NCBI GenBank assembly: GCA_900767875.1
Contig: CAAGAT010000074.1
Location: 43,902-107,901 of the forward strand
DNA from: an uncultured Sutterella sp.
GTDB lineage: Bacteria; Pseudomonadota; Gammaproteobacteria; Burkholderiales; Burkholderiaceae_F
DNA: 64,000 bases
Reading direction: 5' to 3'
The position numbers were made by a program, and so were the translations under genes. Below, piece after piece: positions 23,305 through 34,288 of this stretch; position 1 is the first letter of the stretch; the number at the start of each line of letters is the position of its first letter. The notes beneath the pieces were generated by a model. The model was given only the letters and a program-made list of their open reading frames with translations. It was not told the origin of the DNA and did no database searches.

Positions 23305-24177
23305 TCAGTCGTTCGCGTCGGGATCCTCGCGGCTGAGCATCTCGTAGAGCGCGTCGCGTTTAAGACCCGTCACACGGGCCGCCAGAGCCGCCGCGCGGCT
23401 CTTGGGAAGTTCCTTGGCCACGGCTCGCAGCCACTTGAGATCCTTGGCATCGAGCGTCTCCTCGCCCTTTTCCTGCATGTCCACCACCACGGCGTATTCG
23501 CCGCGGGCTTCGTGGGTCTTGACCCAAGCCGTGAGGTCCGCGGCGCTCATCGCGTCAAAGGACTCAAACTTTTTGGTGAGCTCTCGAGCCACCACCACGC
23601 GCCGCTCGGGGTGCAGCACTTCGGCCAGATCCTTTAAAAGGTCGGCGATGCGGTGCGGCGCCTCATAAACGACGAACGCCTCCTCTTTGGCGGCCAAGGC
23701 CAAGAGAGCCGCGCGCCGGGCCTTGCCCGAAGGGGGCACGAAGCCGGCGAAGGTAAAGCTGTAGGAGTCCAGGCCCGAGGCCGACAGGGCCGTCACCACG
23801 GCGCTGGCGCCCGGAATTGGGATCACGCGAAAGCCGGCCTCACGCACACTTTGCACGGCTCTGGCTCCGGGGTCGCTCACCGCAGGCGTGCCCGCGTCGG
23901 TCACCAGGGCGATGCGCTCGCCCTTTTGAAGACATTCGATGAGTTTGACCGCGGCTGAGCGCTCGTTGTGCTCGTGCACGCTGATCGTGGGCGTGTCGAT
24001 GCCGTAACGGTCCAGGATCTTGCGCGTCTCGCGCGTGTCCTCGCAGGCCACGCGGTCGCAGATATCCAACACCCAAAGCGCACGCAACGTGATGTCGGCC
24101 GCATTGCCGATCGGAAGCCCTACAATATAGAGCGCTGACTGCGGAAAGCTCTGCTGCGCCGTCTGCGCACTCTGCAT
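23305..24177 (-). CDS. rsmI: 16S rRNA (cytidine1402-2'-O)-methyltransferase
   Basis: This enzyme methylates the 2'-OH of C1402 in the 16S rRNA decoding centre. Motifs are LYIVGLPIGNAADITLRAL near the N-terminus, ALVTDAGTPAVSDPGA in the SAM site, and the conserved VVARELTKKFES. I chose the ATG at 24177 (290 residues, close to the usual length). A longer reading from 24249 would overlap the start of the divergent gene and add 24 residues not typical of RsmI. Neither start has a clear ribosome site. Confidence 0.9.
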   Translation of the reverse strand: MQSAQTAQQSFPQSALYIVGLPIGNAADITLRALWVLDICDRVACEDTRETRKILDRYGIDTPTISVHEHNERSAAVKLIECLQKGERIALVTDAGTPAVSDPGARAVQSVREAGFRVIPIPGASAVVTALSASGLDSYSFTFAGFVPPSGKARRAALLALAAKEEAFVVYEAPHRIADLLKDLAEVLHPERRVVVARELTKKFESFDAMSAADLTAWVKTHEARGEYAVVVDMQEKGEETLDAKDLKWLRAVAKELPKSRAAALAARVTGLKRDALYEMLSREDPDAND

Positions 24178-24250
24178 CAGGGGATCGGCCGCAAACCGAG
24201 GCGAAGCCCCCGTCCGAACCGTTTCATCTGTCTTTGAAGTGAACTGCATC

Positions 24251-26236
24251 GTGAAAAATCCTGCCGTTGCCGGCCTTTTTTGCGCTTTTTCCTTGTGGTC
24301 GTCCTGCGCTGCGCTCGCGCAGCAAGCGCCGCAGACGGCGCCCTCCGCCGATCAGACACAGCCGGCGGCCGTGCAAAATCCCGCGGCCAATGCCAAACTT
24401 GAAGCGGCTCTCGGAACCGTTTCCGCAGCCGAAACCGCCGACGGCGCCCACTCCCCGGCACCGGCCGTTGAGCAAACCGCGCCGCAGGCCTCGCCCGAGA
24501 CGGCGCCCGCCGACGCCACGGATGCGGCTGCACCGACCCTTCCGGCCTCCGATCCGCTCCCTGCGGAATCGGGCGCGGACATGACGGCGCTGACGCAAAC
24601 CGTTGAGGCGCCGATTGAAGACGCCACCCGCACGGTGGCCTTCCTGCTGCCCGCGGCGGACTCGCCGCTGGAAACGCCCACGCAGGCCGCCCTGCAGGGG
24701 CTGCTTGCCGCCAATTATGCATCAGAGCATCCGGTGCGGGTTCTGCTCGTGCGTCCGGGCTCGGACGGCTCGGCCGTCTCGCAGCTTAAGGCCGCCGCAC
24801 AAGCCGGGGCCCAGGTCGCCGTCGGTCCCCTGGATCGGCGCGCGATCGATCAGATCGCCAAACTCAGTTATCTGCCCCTGCCCCTCGTGACGCTCAACGA
24901 AATCGAGCTTGACGAAACGACGCCGATGACGAGCGAAGAAATTGAAACGGAACGCGCGTTGCGTCAGGCCCGCAAGGACGCCGCCGCGCTGGCCGGCCAA
25001 ACCGAGCAGCCGGTGCAAACGCAGATCGAAGCTGAACAGGCCGCCGCCGAACAAAGCGCGCCGGGCCCAGAAGGTGAAGAGAGCCAAGAGAGCGCCGGCC
25101 GCATCTCCTCGCAGACCAAGGTGCCCGGTCTCGTGCTCGCGCAGGACATCGAGCCGCCCTTTGTGAACGTGCAGCCGCGACGCTTTCCGCGCAACATGCT
25201 CATGCTGGGCATGAGCATGGAACACGATGCGCGCTACCTGGCGCGCCTGGGTGTGGCGGCGCTGCCCGAGACGACCGAAGCGGGCGAAAAACCCAAGGTG
25301 CTGCTGATCGATCACGACACGCCCCTGGAAAAGCGCGTCTCGCAGGCCTTTGAGTCCGAACTCATCCGTCAGGGCTTTACGCCCGATCGCCTCACGGTCG
25401 ACATGCAGGAATTCACGCGTCTGCGCAAGTTCTTCGAACTGGTGGTGGAAAAGCTCAACACCGAAGAATTCGACGAAGTGCTGATCGATCAGGAAGCCGA
25501 TCCGGTGGGCTGGCGTCAGCAGCAAATCCGCATCCGCCGTCTTGAAGCGGCCAAGCGGGCGCGCGTGGCCCTCTCCGAGCCCCCGTACTACGCCGCGTTC
25601 CTGGCGATGGACGCCAAGAACGCCTCGCTCGTGCGCTCGCGTCTGCCGATCCGCACCCGCGTCTGGGCCACGTCCCTGACCAACCCCGGCGAAACCAAGA
25701 CCGACTCGGTCGCCCGCGCCATGACCTATGACCTGCTGCAGGTGGGCCTGGCCGATGCGCCGATGATCCTCAATTTCGATCCCGAATCCTTTGAGCAGAC
25801 CTATCGGGTGCCCGTGCCCGAAACGACCCTGGATAAGCGCCTCTTTGCCCTCGGTGCCGACGCCCTCGTGCTGTCGCAGTCCGTGGCCAAGGGCGTGTCC
25901 TCCTCGCAGGTCAAGGGCCTGTTGGGGACCCTCACCTACAACCTCAATTACTCGCCTCTGGTGGACCGCCGTCCCCAGACGGCCATGATTCAGGGCGGCA
26001 CCGTCAAGGTGGTGAGCGAACGGGACCTCGTGGACTTTGAAGTGCTCAAACAGAGCCGCCGTCTGCGCGCCCAGAGCCGCTCGCTCGAGCGTCTGACGCG
26101 CGAAGCCGAAAAGGCCGCCGAAGAGGCAGGCACGCTCGCGCCGCAGGACGGCACGCCAGCCATCGAAGAGCCGGGCGCTCCCGCGCCCGAGGCTCCCGCC
26201 GCCTCCCAAGAGGCCGCCCCCGCCGCTCTTCCCTGA
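24251..26236 (+). CDS. LpoA/LppC-like penicillin-binding protein activator
   Basis: A 661-residue exported protein with a signal peptide (cleavage near ALAQ) and a Pro/Ala/Thr-rich linker (about 25-125). It also has a periplasmic-binding-like fold (about 130-600: TVAFLLPAAD, VAVGPLDRRAIDQIA, FALGADALVLSQ) and an Ala/Pro/Glu-rich tail. LpoA/LppC proteins stimulate PBP1a-type synthases from the outer membrane in gammaproteobacteria. The Cys at the end of the signal (WSSC) is a poor lipobox, so lipidation is doubtful. I preferred the GTG at 24251; 24239 is also possible. Being divergent from rsmI is typical. Confidence 0.78.
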   Translation: MKNPAVAGLFCAFSLWSSCAALAQQAPQTAPSADQTQPAAVQNPAANAKLEAALGTVSAAETADGAHSPAPAVEQTAPQASPETAPADATDAAAPTLPASDPLPAESGADMTALTQTVEAPIEDATRTVAFLLPAADSPLETPTQAALQGLLAANYASEHPVRVLLVRPGSDGSAVSQLKAAAQAGAQVAVGPLDRRAIDQIAKLSYLPLPLVTLNEIELDETTPMTSEEIETERALRQARKDAAALAGQTEQPVQTQIEAEQAAAEQSAPGPEGEESQESAGRISSQTKVPGLVLAQDIEPPFVNVQPRRFPRNMLMLGMSMEHDARYLARLGVAALPETTEAGEKPKVLLIDHDTPLEKRVSQAFESELIRQGFTPDRLTVDMQEFTRLRKFFELVVEKLNTEEFDEVLIDQEADPVGWRQQQIRIRRLEAAKRARVALSEPPYYAAFLAMDAKNASLVRSRLPIRTRVWATSLTNPGETKTDSVARAMTYDLLQVGLADAPMILNFDPESFEQTYRVPVPETTLDKRLFALGADALVLSQSVAKGVSSSQVKGLLGTLTYNLNYSPLVDRRPQTAMIQGGTVKVVSERDLVDFEVLKQSRRLRAQSRSLERLTREAEKAAEEAGTLAPQDGTPAIEEPGAPAPEAPAASQEAAPAALP

Positions 26237-26251
26237 TAGACAGCAGCACCT

Positions 26252-28081
<1,830 letters not shown>

Positions 28082-28105
28082 GGCCGACGTCGGAGAGCCG
28101 CAGCG

Positions 28106-29587
28106 ATGTTTGAAAGCCTTTCCTCACAGGAATTCTGGATGGCGCTGGCCGGTGCCGGCGCCCTTGTCCTGCAGATCACCCTCACGTTGGGCGTGACGCT
28201 GCGGGTGATCCTGACGCGCCATCCGCCGGGCAGCTCCTTTGCCTGGATTTTGCTCACCATCGCCCTGCCCTTCGTCGGGTTCGTTCTTTACGTCTGGCTC
28301 GGCGAGCGGCCCATCGGCAAATGGCGGGCGCGACGGCTGCGCAAGCTGCTGGCGCTCTGGGAAAAGGTCACCAACCAGGACTATGCCCAGGCGGGCATGC
28401 TGCCGTGCCTTCCGCACGGGCAGCGCCACAAAGGGCTGGCGCGTCTGGCCGAGCGCTTGGGCGACATGCCCATGACGCGCGGCTCCAAACTCGAGCTGTT
28501 GCCCGACTCCTTTCAGGCGCTCGAGCGCATTTGCGCCGACATCGAAGCCGCCCGCTCGTCCGTGTCCATGGAGTTTTACATCTGGGGCGTGGGCGGATGG
28601 TGCGACAAGATCGCGCAGGCCGTGCTCGAGGCGGCCGAGCGCGGCTGCCACTGCCGCATTCTCGTCGACGACATCGGCTCGCGCACCTGGCTCAAGACAA
28701 CCTGGCCGGCCCGTCTGATTGCGGCGGGCGTGCACGTCTCGCGCGCTCTGCCCGTGAGCCTCATGCCCATGGCCAAGGGCCGCGCCGACCTGCGGCTGCA
28801 CCGCAAGACGGTCATCATCGACGAGCGCGTCGGGTATACGGGAAGCCTGAATCTCATCGACCCGGACGTCTTTCACGTCAGCGAAGGCGTGGGCGAATGG
28901 GTCGACGCCATGGTTCGCGTCGAAGGCACGGCCGTGCGCGACCTCAACCAGGTCTTTCTCTTTGACTGGGCACTGCAGCCCGACATCGAGGGCGAGCGCG
29001 TCACGCTCGAGCGCACCGAACCGGTTCCCCCCGCCGGTTCGGCCTGCGTCACCGTGGTGCCCTCGGGGCCCACAACGGTCGACGACGCCAACCAAAGGCT
29101 CATTCTCGAGGCGATCAGTTGCGCGCGCGAGCGCATTTTCATCACCACCCCCTACTTCGTGCCGGGCGAGACGATCATTCTGGCCCTGCAGAACGCGGCC
29201 ATGCGCGGCGTGGACGTGCACGTGTGCATTCCCAGACGGCCCGACTCGCAGTTCGTGCGCTGGGCCAGCCGCCGCTACTTCAGCGATCTGATGAAGTCGG
29301 GCGTCAAGCTCGCGTTTTTCACCGACGGTCTGCTGCACACCAAGGCCATCACGGTCGACGCCACGTTCAGCCTATTTGGCACCGTCAATCTCGACAAACG
29401 CAGCCTGCATCTGAATTTTGAGATGATGCTGCTCATCTTCGACACGCAGTTCGTGGCCGACATGACCGCCCTGCACCGCCGCTACGAGGCCCGCTCCGTG
29501 GCGATCGACCCGCAGCGCTGGCACAAACGCAGCCTCTGGCAGCGCTTTCTTGAGGGCGCCAGCTACCTTTTAAGCCCCCTGCTCTGA
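28106..29587 (+). CDS. cls: Cardiolipin synthase (phospholipase D family)
   Basis: A 493-residue membrane enzyme that condenses two phosphatidylglycerols into cardiolipin. Two N-terminal membrane spans (about 10-33 and 40-62) precede two HKD motifs: LHRKTVIIDERVGYTGSLN and LHTKAITVDATFSLFGTVN. The arrangement and length match bacterial ClsA. It lies 24 bp after uup. Confidence 0.93.
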   Translation: MFESLSSQEFWMALAGAGALVLQITLTLGVTLRVILTRHPPGSSFAWILLTIALPFVGFVLYVWLGERPIGKWRARRLRKLLALWEKVTNQDYAQAGMLPCLPHGQRHKGLARLAERLGDMPMTRGSKLELLPDSFQALERICADIEAARSSVSMEFYIWGVGGWCDKIAQAVLEAAERGCHCRILVDDIGSRTWLKTTWPARLIAAGVHVSRALPVSLMPMAKGRADLRLHRKTVIIDERVGYTGSLNLIDPDVFHVSEGVGEWVDAMVRVEGTAVRDLNQVFLFDWALQPDIEGERVTLERTEPVPPAGSACVTVVPSGPTTVDDANQRLILEAISCARERIFITTPYFVPGETIILALQNAAMRGVDVHVCIPRRPDSQFVRWASRRYFSDLMKSGVKLAFFTDGLLHTKAITVDATFSLFGTVNLDKRSLHLNFEMMLLIFDTQFVADMTALHRRYEARSVAIDPQRWHKRSLWQRFLEGASYLLSPLL

Positions 29588-29609
29588 GTCAGACGCCAAG
29601 CAAGATGAA

Positions 29610-29638
29610 GGGCGCTTTCCCGCTCCGGAAAAGCACCC
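29610..29638. terminator. Imperfect hairpin between cls and gpmI
   Basis: GGGCGCTTTCC (29610-29620) pairs with GGAAAAGCACCC (29627-29638), allowing one bulge and one mismatch. It sits between convergent genes and could end both transcripts. Confidence 0.4.
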
Positions 29639-29666
29639 TCGTGTCGTCCCAATGGGGGCTTATCGC

Positions 29667-31211
29667 CTACGCCTTGAGCGTAACAAGTGAGTGACCGCTC
29701 ATCGCCTCGGGGGCCTTGACGCCCATCAGCGCCAAAACGGTGGGCGCCACGTCGGCCAGCACGCCGTTTTCCACGCTTTGGACGCGGTCGGAGACGACCA
29801 CGATGGGCACGGGGTTAAGCGAATGGGCCGTGTTGGGCGAGCCGTCGGCGTTGACCGCATTGTCGGCATTGCCGTGGTCGGCGATGATCACCGTCTCGTA
29901 GCCGGCGGCTTGGGCGGCCTGCACCACGGTTTTGACGCACGCATCCACCGCCTTGACGGCCTTGAGGATGGCCTCGTACACGCCCGTGTGGCCGACCATG
30001 TCGCCGTTGGCAAAGTTCAGGCACACGAAGTTGTACTTGCGCTTGGCCAGAGCCGCGGCGAGCTTATCGGCGACCGTATAGGCGCTCATTTCGGGCTGCA
30101 GATCGTAGGTGGCCACCTTGGGGCTGGGCACCAGGATGCGCTCTTCGCCGTCAAAGACCGCTTCGCGCCCGCCGTTCAAAAAGAACGTCACGTGCGCGTA
30201 CTTTTCGGTTTCGGCGATGCGCAGCTGCTTGAGGCCCTGCTTGGAGACCCACTCGCCGATCGTATCGGGCACGTTTTCCTTGGGGAAAAGCACGTGCACG
30301 TTCTTGTACGTCGGATCGTACGGGGTCATCGTGGCAAAGAAAAGCTCCAGAGGCCGCATGTCCTCGACGGCCTGCTGCGTGAGCACCGTGGTGAGTTCCT
30401 TGGCGCGGTCGTTGCGGAAATTGATGAAGACCACCGCGTCGCCTGGGCGGATGCGGCCGATCGCCTCCCCCTTTTCATCGCACAGCACGTGCGGCTTCAT
30501 GAATTCGTCCGTGACGCCCGCCTCATACGAGGCTGTCACGGCCGCGGCCGGATCGGCAAAGGGCTGCCCGCAGCCGTTGACGAGCAACGCATAGGCCTCG
30601 CGCACGCGCTCCCAGCGCTTGTCGCGGTCCATGGCGTAGTAGCGACCGATGAGGCTGGAGATGCGGCCGGCAAGCGCGCCGCTCTCAAGCTTGGCCTGCA
30701 GCGCCTTGACAAAGCCGAGCCCGCTCTTGGGGTCGGTGTCGCGCCCGTCCATGAAGGCGTGCACGAAGCTCTTGTCGATGCCTTCCCGCTTGGCCAGCGC
30801 CAGCAGCGCCTCCAGGTGTTCCAGCGACGAGTGCACGCCGCCGTCGGAGAAAAGCCCCATCACGTGCAGCGCGCAGCCCGTCGAGCGGACGTGCTCGATC
30901 AGGGCGCGGATTTCGGGGTTGGCCGCCAGAGACTCGGCCGAGCCCCCGGGGGCGCGGCAGGCGCGGTTGATCTTCACAAGATCCTGATAGACCACGCGAC
31001 CGGCGCCGATGTTGAGGTGCCCCACTTCGGAGTTGCCCATCTGCCCGGCGGGCAGGCCCACGTTTTCGCCGTCGGTGCGCAGCTGCGCGTGCGGATAGTC
31101 GCGCGTGAGGGCGTCGAGGTAGGCGGGGTTGCCGGCACGGATGGCGTCGGCCTTATCACCGATGCCGATGCCCCAGCCGTCGAGAATCATCAGTAAGACA
31201 TTGCGCGTCAT
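29667..31211 (-). CDS. gpmI: 2,3-bisphosphoglycerate-independent phosphoglycerate mutase
   Basis: A 514-residue glycolytic enzyme interconverting 3- and 2-phosphoglycerate using Mn2+. Motifs include the metal site MILDGWGIG, the phosphoserine site GQMGNSEVGHLNIGAGR, and C-terminal NFANGDMVGHTGV and ADHGNADN. I chose the ATG at 31211; a longer reading to 31268 adds residues not found in the family. Confidence 0.96.
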   Translation of the reverse strand: MTRNVLLMILDGWGIGIGDKADAIRAGNPAYLDALTRDYPHAQLRTDGENVGLPAGQMGNSEVGHLNIGAGRVVYQDLVKINRACRAPGGSAESLAANPEIRALIEHVRSTGCALHVMGLFSDGGVHSSLEHLEALLALAKREGIDKSFVHAFMDGRDTDPKSGLGFVKALQAKLESGALAGRISSLIGRYYAMDRDKRWERVREAYALLVNGCGQPFADPAAAVTASYEAGVTDEFMKPHVLCDEKGEAIGRIRPGDAVVFINFRNDRAKELTTVLTQQAVEDMRPLELFFATMTPYDPTYKNVHVLFPKENVPDTIGEWVSKQGLKQLRIAETEKYAHVTFFLNGGREAVFDGEERILVPSPKVATYDLQPEMSAYTVADKLAAALAKRKYNFVCLNFANGDMVGHTGVYEAILKAVKAVDACVKTVVQAAQAAGYETVIIADHGNADNAVNADGSPNTAHSLNPVPIVVVSDRVQSVENGVLADVAPTVLALMGVKAPEAMSGHSLVTLKA

Positions 31212-31277
31212 AAATGTGTTCCAAGAAACGGGCGGCGCTCGAAAATGGCCGAGGATGACCCGCATCACTCGGCCAAG

Positions 31278-31303
31278 CGCCCGGGGTCTGCCCGGGCGTT
31301 TTT
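31278..31303 (+). terminator. Plus-strand terminator-like hairpin with no plus-strand gene
   Basis: CGCCCGGG (31278-31285) and CCCGGGCG (31291-31298) form an 8-bp stem followed by TTTTT. Both flanking genes are on the minus strand, where the hairpin has no T-run. A second repeat (GGCCGAG/CTCGGCC) lies just upstream. Confidence 0.45.
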
Positions 31304-31358
31304 CCGCCGCAAATCAAGCGCAAAGATAATAGCCGATTCGGCTTTGGGGCGCCGCCCC

Positions 31359-32603
31359 TCAGGCGGCCTTGACCGCCGGGGCGCAGGCCGCCTCGACGTA
31401 GTCGCGCCAGACCTCCTCGGCCGTGGGTAGACGCCAGCTGCCGTCGCTCAGGCGCTCGGTCACCTCCTTAAGGCGCGAGACGCTCGCCCCGCACGTCCAG
31501 ACCTTGAAGTTGCGCATGTGCGTGCACAGGCAGCACTTGGAGTGCTCGGGCATCGGTTCGATCTTGATCTTGCCGTGGCGCGCGAACCATTCCTTGACGT
31601 AGGAGCACTCGCCCTTTTGCAGCAGATAGCCGTAGGCCTCGCAGTTGGGACGAATGTCGCTCGTGATGGCGGGCGAATCCTTGAGCATGCGCATCGGGTA
31701 GCCCGTCGTCGAGTAGTGGTTGACCTCCACGTCCTCCTCGTTGGCGCTGATGTAGCGCTGCTTGACCTTCTCGGGCAGGCCGCTTTCGGCCGTCACGGCA
31801 AAGCGGGTGGCCACCTGCACGCCCGCGGCGCCCACGTCGCGCACGAAGTGCACCGCATCCTCGCTCGTGAAGATGCCGCCCGCAGCAAAGACGGGGATGT
31901 CGTAGTGATTGTCCTCGAGCCACTTGAGAACGTCGCGCACGATGTCCTCGAGGTTGTATTCGGCCCAGTCGTCCCCAAAGCCCAGGTGACCGCCCGCCAG
32001 GGGGCCTTCGACGACGATGTAGTCGGGCAGACGGCCGACCGCGGCGGCGCGCTTCATGAAGATCTGCAGAGCTCGGGTGCTCGAGACGATGGTGCCGATC
32101 AGGGCCTCACGGAAACGCGGATTGTCCTGCATGAGCTTCATACTCGACATGTGCAGGCCCGCCGAGAGCGTGATGCCGTCGATGCCGCCGTCCAAAGCCG
32201 CGTTCAGACGCGTCTTGAGCGTTTCCTGGCTCGTGTTCATCGTGAGCTTTTCCATGCAGTTGATGAGAATGAGCCCGCGGCCGGTTTTGCGGCTCATGAT
32301 GTCGGCGATGTAGCGGCGGGTGACGTCGGCCAGGCGCGCGAGATCAAACTGAATCGGGCTCTTGTCGTACGTGTCGGCCAGATCCTTGTAGCGGTGGATC
32401 TTTTCCTTACACACGCTCGTGCCGAAGTGCTTGTCGGCCACTTCCATCAGAAGGGCGTCGGACAGATGGGCGATGCCGCCGAGCTTTTCCACGGCCAGCG
32501 CCAGTTCGGCATTGGAAATGTTCACGCCCATGCCGCCCACCATCAGCGGTGCGTAGGAGCGGTTGCGGAAAGTGATGGGAAAATCGGAAAGTCGATCGCT
32601 CAT
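31359..32603 (-). CDS. Nitronate monooxygenase-like flavoenzyme with Cys-rich tail
   Basis: A 414-residue TIM-barrel FMN protein of the nitronate monooxygenase / enoyl-reductase FabK group. Landmarks are PLMVGGMGVNISNAELA, the phosphate-binding IPVFAAGGIFTSEDA and the strand DYIVVEGPLAGGHLGF. The last 90 residues hold about seven cysteines (CEAYGYLLQKGEC, KCCLCTHM, WTCGAS), which suggest a metal or Fe-S site and are not typical of classical nitronate monooxygenase. The substrate is unknown. A flavodoxin gene lies 154 bp upstream on the same strand. Confidence 0.82.
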   Translation of the reverse strand: MSDRLSDFPITFRNRSYAPLMVGGMGVNISNAELALAVEKLGGIAHLSDALLMEVADKHFGTSVCKEKIHRYKDLADTYDKSPIQFDLARLADVTRRYIADIMSRKTGRGLILINCMEKLTMNTSQETLKTRLNAALDGGIDGITLSAGLHMSSMKLMQDNPRFREALIGTIVSSTRALQIFMKRAAAVGRLPDYIVVEGPLAGGHLGFGDDWAEYNLEDIVRDVLKWLEDNHYDIPVFAAGGIFTSEDAVHFVRDVGAAGVQVATRFAVTAESGLPEKVKQRYISANEEDVEVNHYSTTGYPMRMLKDSPAITSDIRPNCEAYGYLLQKGECSYVKEWFARHGKIKIEPMPEHSKCCLCTHMRNFKVWTCGASVSRLKEVTERLSDGSWRLPTAEEVWRDYVEAACAPAVKAA

Positions 32604-32620
32604 TGATTGGGTGTCCTTGA

Positions 32621-32663
32621 CGCGAAATGATGTTCAAACGATTGGGAACATCATTTTTTCGCG
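32621..32663. repeat. Long inverted repeat upstream of the flavoenzyme gene
   Basis: CGCGAAATGATGTTC (32621-32635) and its reverse complement (32646-32663, interrupted by three extra T) form a 15-bp stem. The T6 is on the plus strand. On the minus strand it lies in the leader of the flavoenzyme gene and after the flavodoxin gene. It may be a weak terminator or an operator. Confidence 0.5.
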
Positions 32664-32757
32664 TTTGTCACCCCAAAAACCGACCCCAAAATTCAGAGCA
32701 TATCCGCATTTTTCGACCCCCCAAAAACGCTTCCGTTTGTGCTATGGGCAAAGCGTT

Positions 32758-33261
32758 TCAGGACCCGAAGGCGGATTTATAAGCTTGAATGGCCGCCAGC
32801 GTGTCGAGCCGATCCGGGTGCGCTTCGCTCTGGCGCCGCACCCGCTCGCGCTCGGGCGTGACTTTGCCGCCCGCCTTCGCGGTCATCATTTCAAAGACCG
32901 CCGGGTCAATGCGACCGCGGCACAAAAATTCGGTTTTGAGGGTGTTGCCCTCGCCCGCGGCCACGAGCTGAGCGCTCGTTTTGTGCATCCACGCGCGGGC
33001 CTGCTCCGAGGTCGGATCGCCGCCGAGCGTGGCAAAGCAGGCGATGTCGCGCGCGCGGATCTTGGCGGCGGCCGCCGCCATGTCTTCGGGGGCCATGCCG
33101 CGGTCGCACCAAAAGCACAGCACGATCGGGTTGTAGTCCGCCAGATCTTCGGGCATGTCCGCGGCGTTGACGTACCCGCACGCGCCGAGCGCGTCCTGCA
33201 GGGCGCGGGCGATGACGCGCGTATTGCCCGTTTTGGAGCTCACGACAATCAGAGGTTTCAT
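32758..33261 (-). CDS. Flavodoxin-family protein
   Basis: A 167-residue protein starting PLIVVSSKTGNTRVIARAL, the phosphate-binding loop of flavodoxins. Later come VLCFWCDRGMAPEDM and CFATLGGDP, matching the 50s- and 90s-loop strands of the fold. It would bind FMN and shuttle electrons. I chose the ATG at 33261; the longer upstream reading runs into the primase-like gene in another frame. It could donate electrons to the downstream flavoenzyme, which is inferred only from adjacency. Confidence 0.8.
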   Translation of the reverse strand: MKPLIVVSSKTGNTRVIARALQDALGACGYVNAADMPEDLADYNPIVLCFWCDRGMAPEDMAAAAAKIRARDIACFATLGGDPTSEQARAWMHKTSAQLVAAGEGNTLKTEFLCRGRIDPAVFEMMTAKAGGKVTPERERVRRQSEAHPDRLDTLAAIQAYKSAFGS

Positions 33262-33296
33262 GGGTTGTTCCCTTTGGTTGGGCCCCAAGGGGCGCG

Positions 33297-34278
33297 TTAG
33301 GAGTGGATGCGGGCGTTCCGGACGTCGAGCCAGTCGCTGCCCGGCTCCTCGGGCACGAGCACCGACACGTTCAGGCTCGTGGTGGTGGCCAGACGGTGCG
33401 CGGCCGCGTAGGCCGCCGCCTGCCCGGCAAATTTGGGATCGTTGTCGGCAAAGATCACCACATAGCGCACCTGCGGCGGAATGTGGGCAAAGTCGCTCAG
33501 ATTGGCGCAGCCCAGCGTCGCCCACACGGGAATGCCCTTGAGGGTCTGCGCCGCCAGCGCCGTCTCGATGCCTTCGGCCAGACCGAGCATGTCGCCCACG
33601 GGGCCTCCTAGGTGCACGGCGCCGCCCTTGGCCGCACCGGGCAGCAGTTTTTTGGGCACCTCGACGGCGGCCTTGTGGCCGTCCTGGTCCAGGTACGTGC
33701 GGTGCAGGTTGATGACGATGCCGTTTTCGTCCGTCACGCGCGCGAGCATGGCCGGGTGCTGCGTCAGCGTCCCGTCCTCGTGGCGGTATTCCAGGCTCGG
33801 ATGGCAGCGCAGCTCGAAACCGGCGACGGCCGGGTTGAGTCCGCGGCCCCGCAGGTATTTGTAGACCGGATCACCCTCGCGCAGGGGAGAAGCCTGCGCC
33901 CAGAGCGCCATGCGCTCGCGGGCGGTTTCCTTTTGCTTGAGTTCGGCTTCCGTGAGCAGCACGCGAGCGTCGGCCTTTTGCCCCTGCCAGACGATGCCGC
34001 AGAAGCGCTCGACGATTTCCAGGGCCTCGATAAAGCCGCACTGGCGGTAGCGGGAAATGAGGTCAAAGCCGTCGCCCGCCCCGCAGCCGCGGCAGATGAA
34101 GTTTCCGCGGCCCCAGCGGTCGGTAAAGGAAAAGCGGTCCGTGCCGCCGCACACCGGACAGGGCCGCCCCTTGCAGCGGGCAAAATGGCTCTCGTCCATG
34201 CCGCAGGAGACGAAAATGGCCAGCCAATGTGACGGCAGCCTGGGTGCGCAGCGCCAGCGAGTTGTCGAGTTCGTGCAC
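33297..34278 (-). CDS. Primase-like protein (zinc ribbon + Toprim), apparent N-terminal frameshift
   Basis: The product resembles phage P4-type and plasmid primases. It has a zinc ribbon (CPVCGGTDRFSF then CRGCGAGDGFDLI) and a C-terminal Toprim domain with GLAEGIETALA and VIFADNDPKF; no helicase domain is visible. The main frame is open from 34328 but lacks a good start. A GTG at 34278 has AAGGGGAG five to six bases upstream and reads HELDNSLALRTQAAV in coding-like codons in another frame. Moving frames near 34225 by one base joins it to HWLAIFVSCGMDES. So the gene is frameshifted, or starts late at the ATG 34199. Confidence 0.7.
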
Positions 34279-34288
34279 GAGGCTCCCC

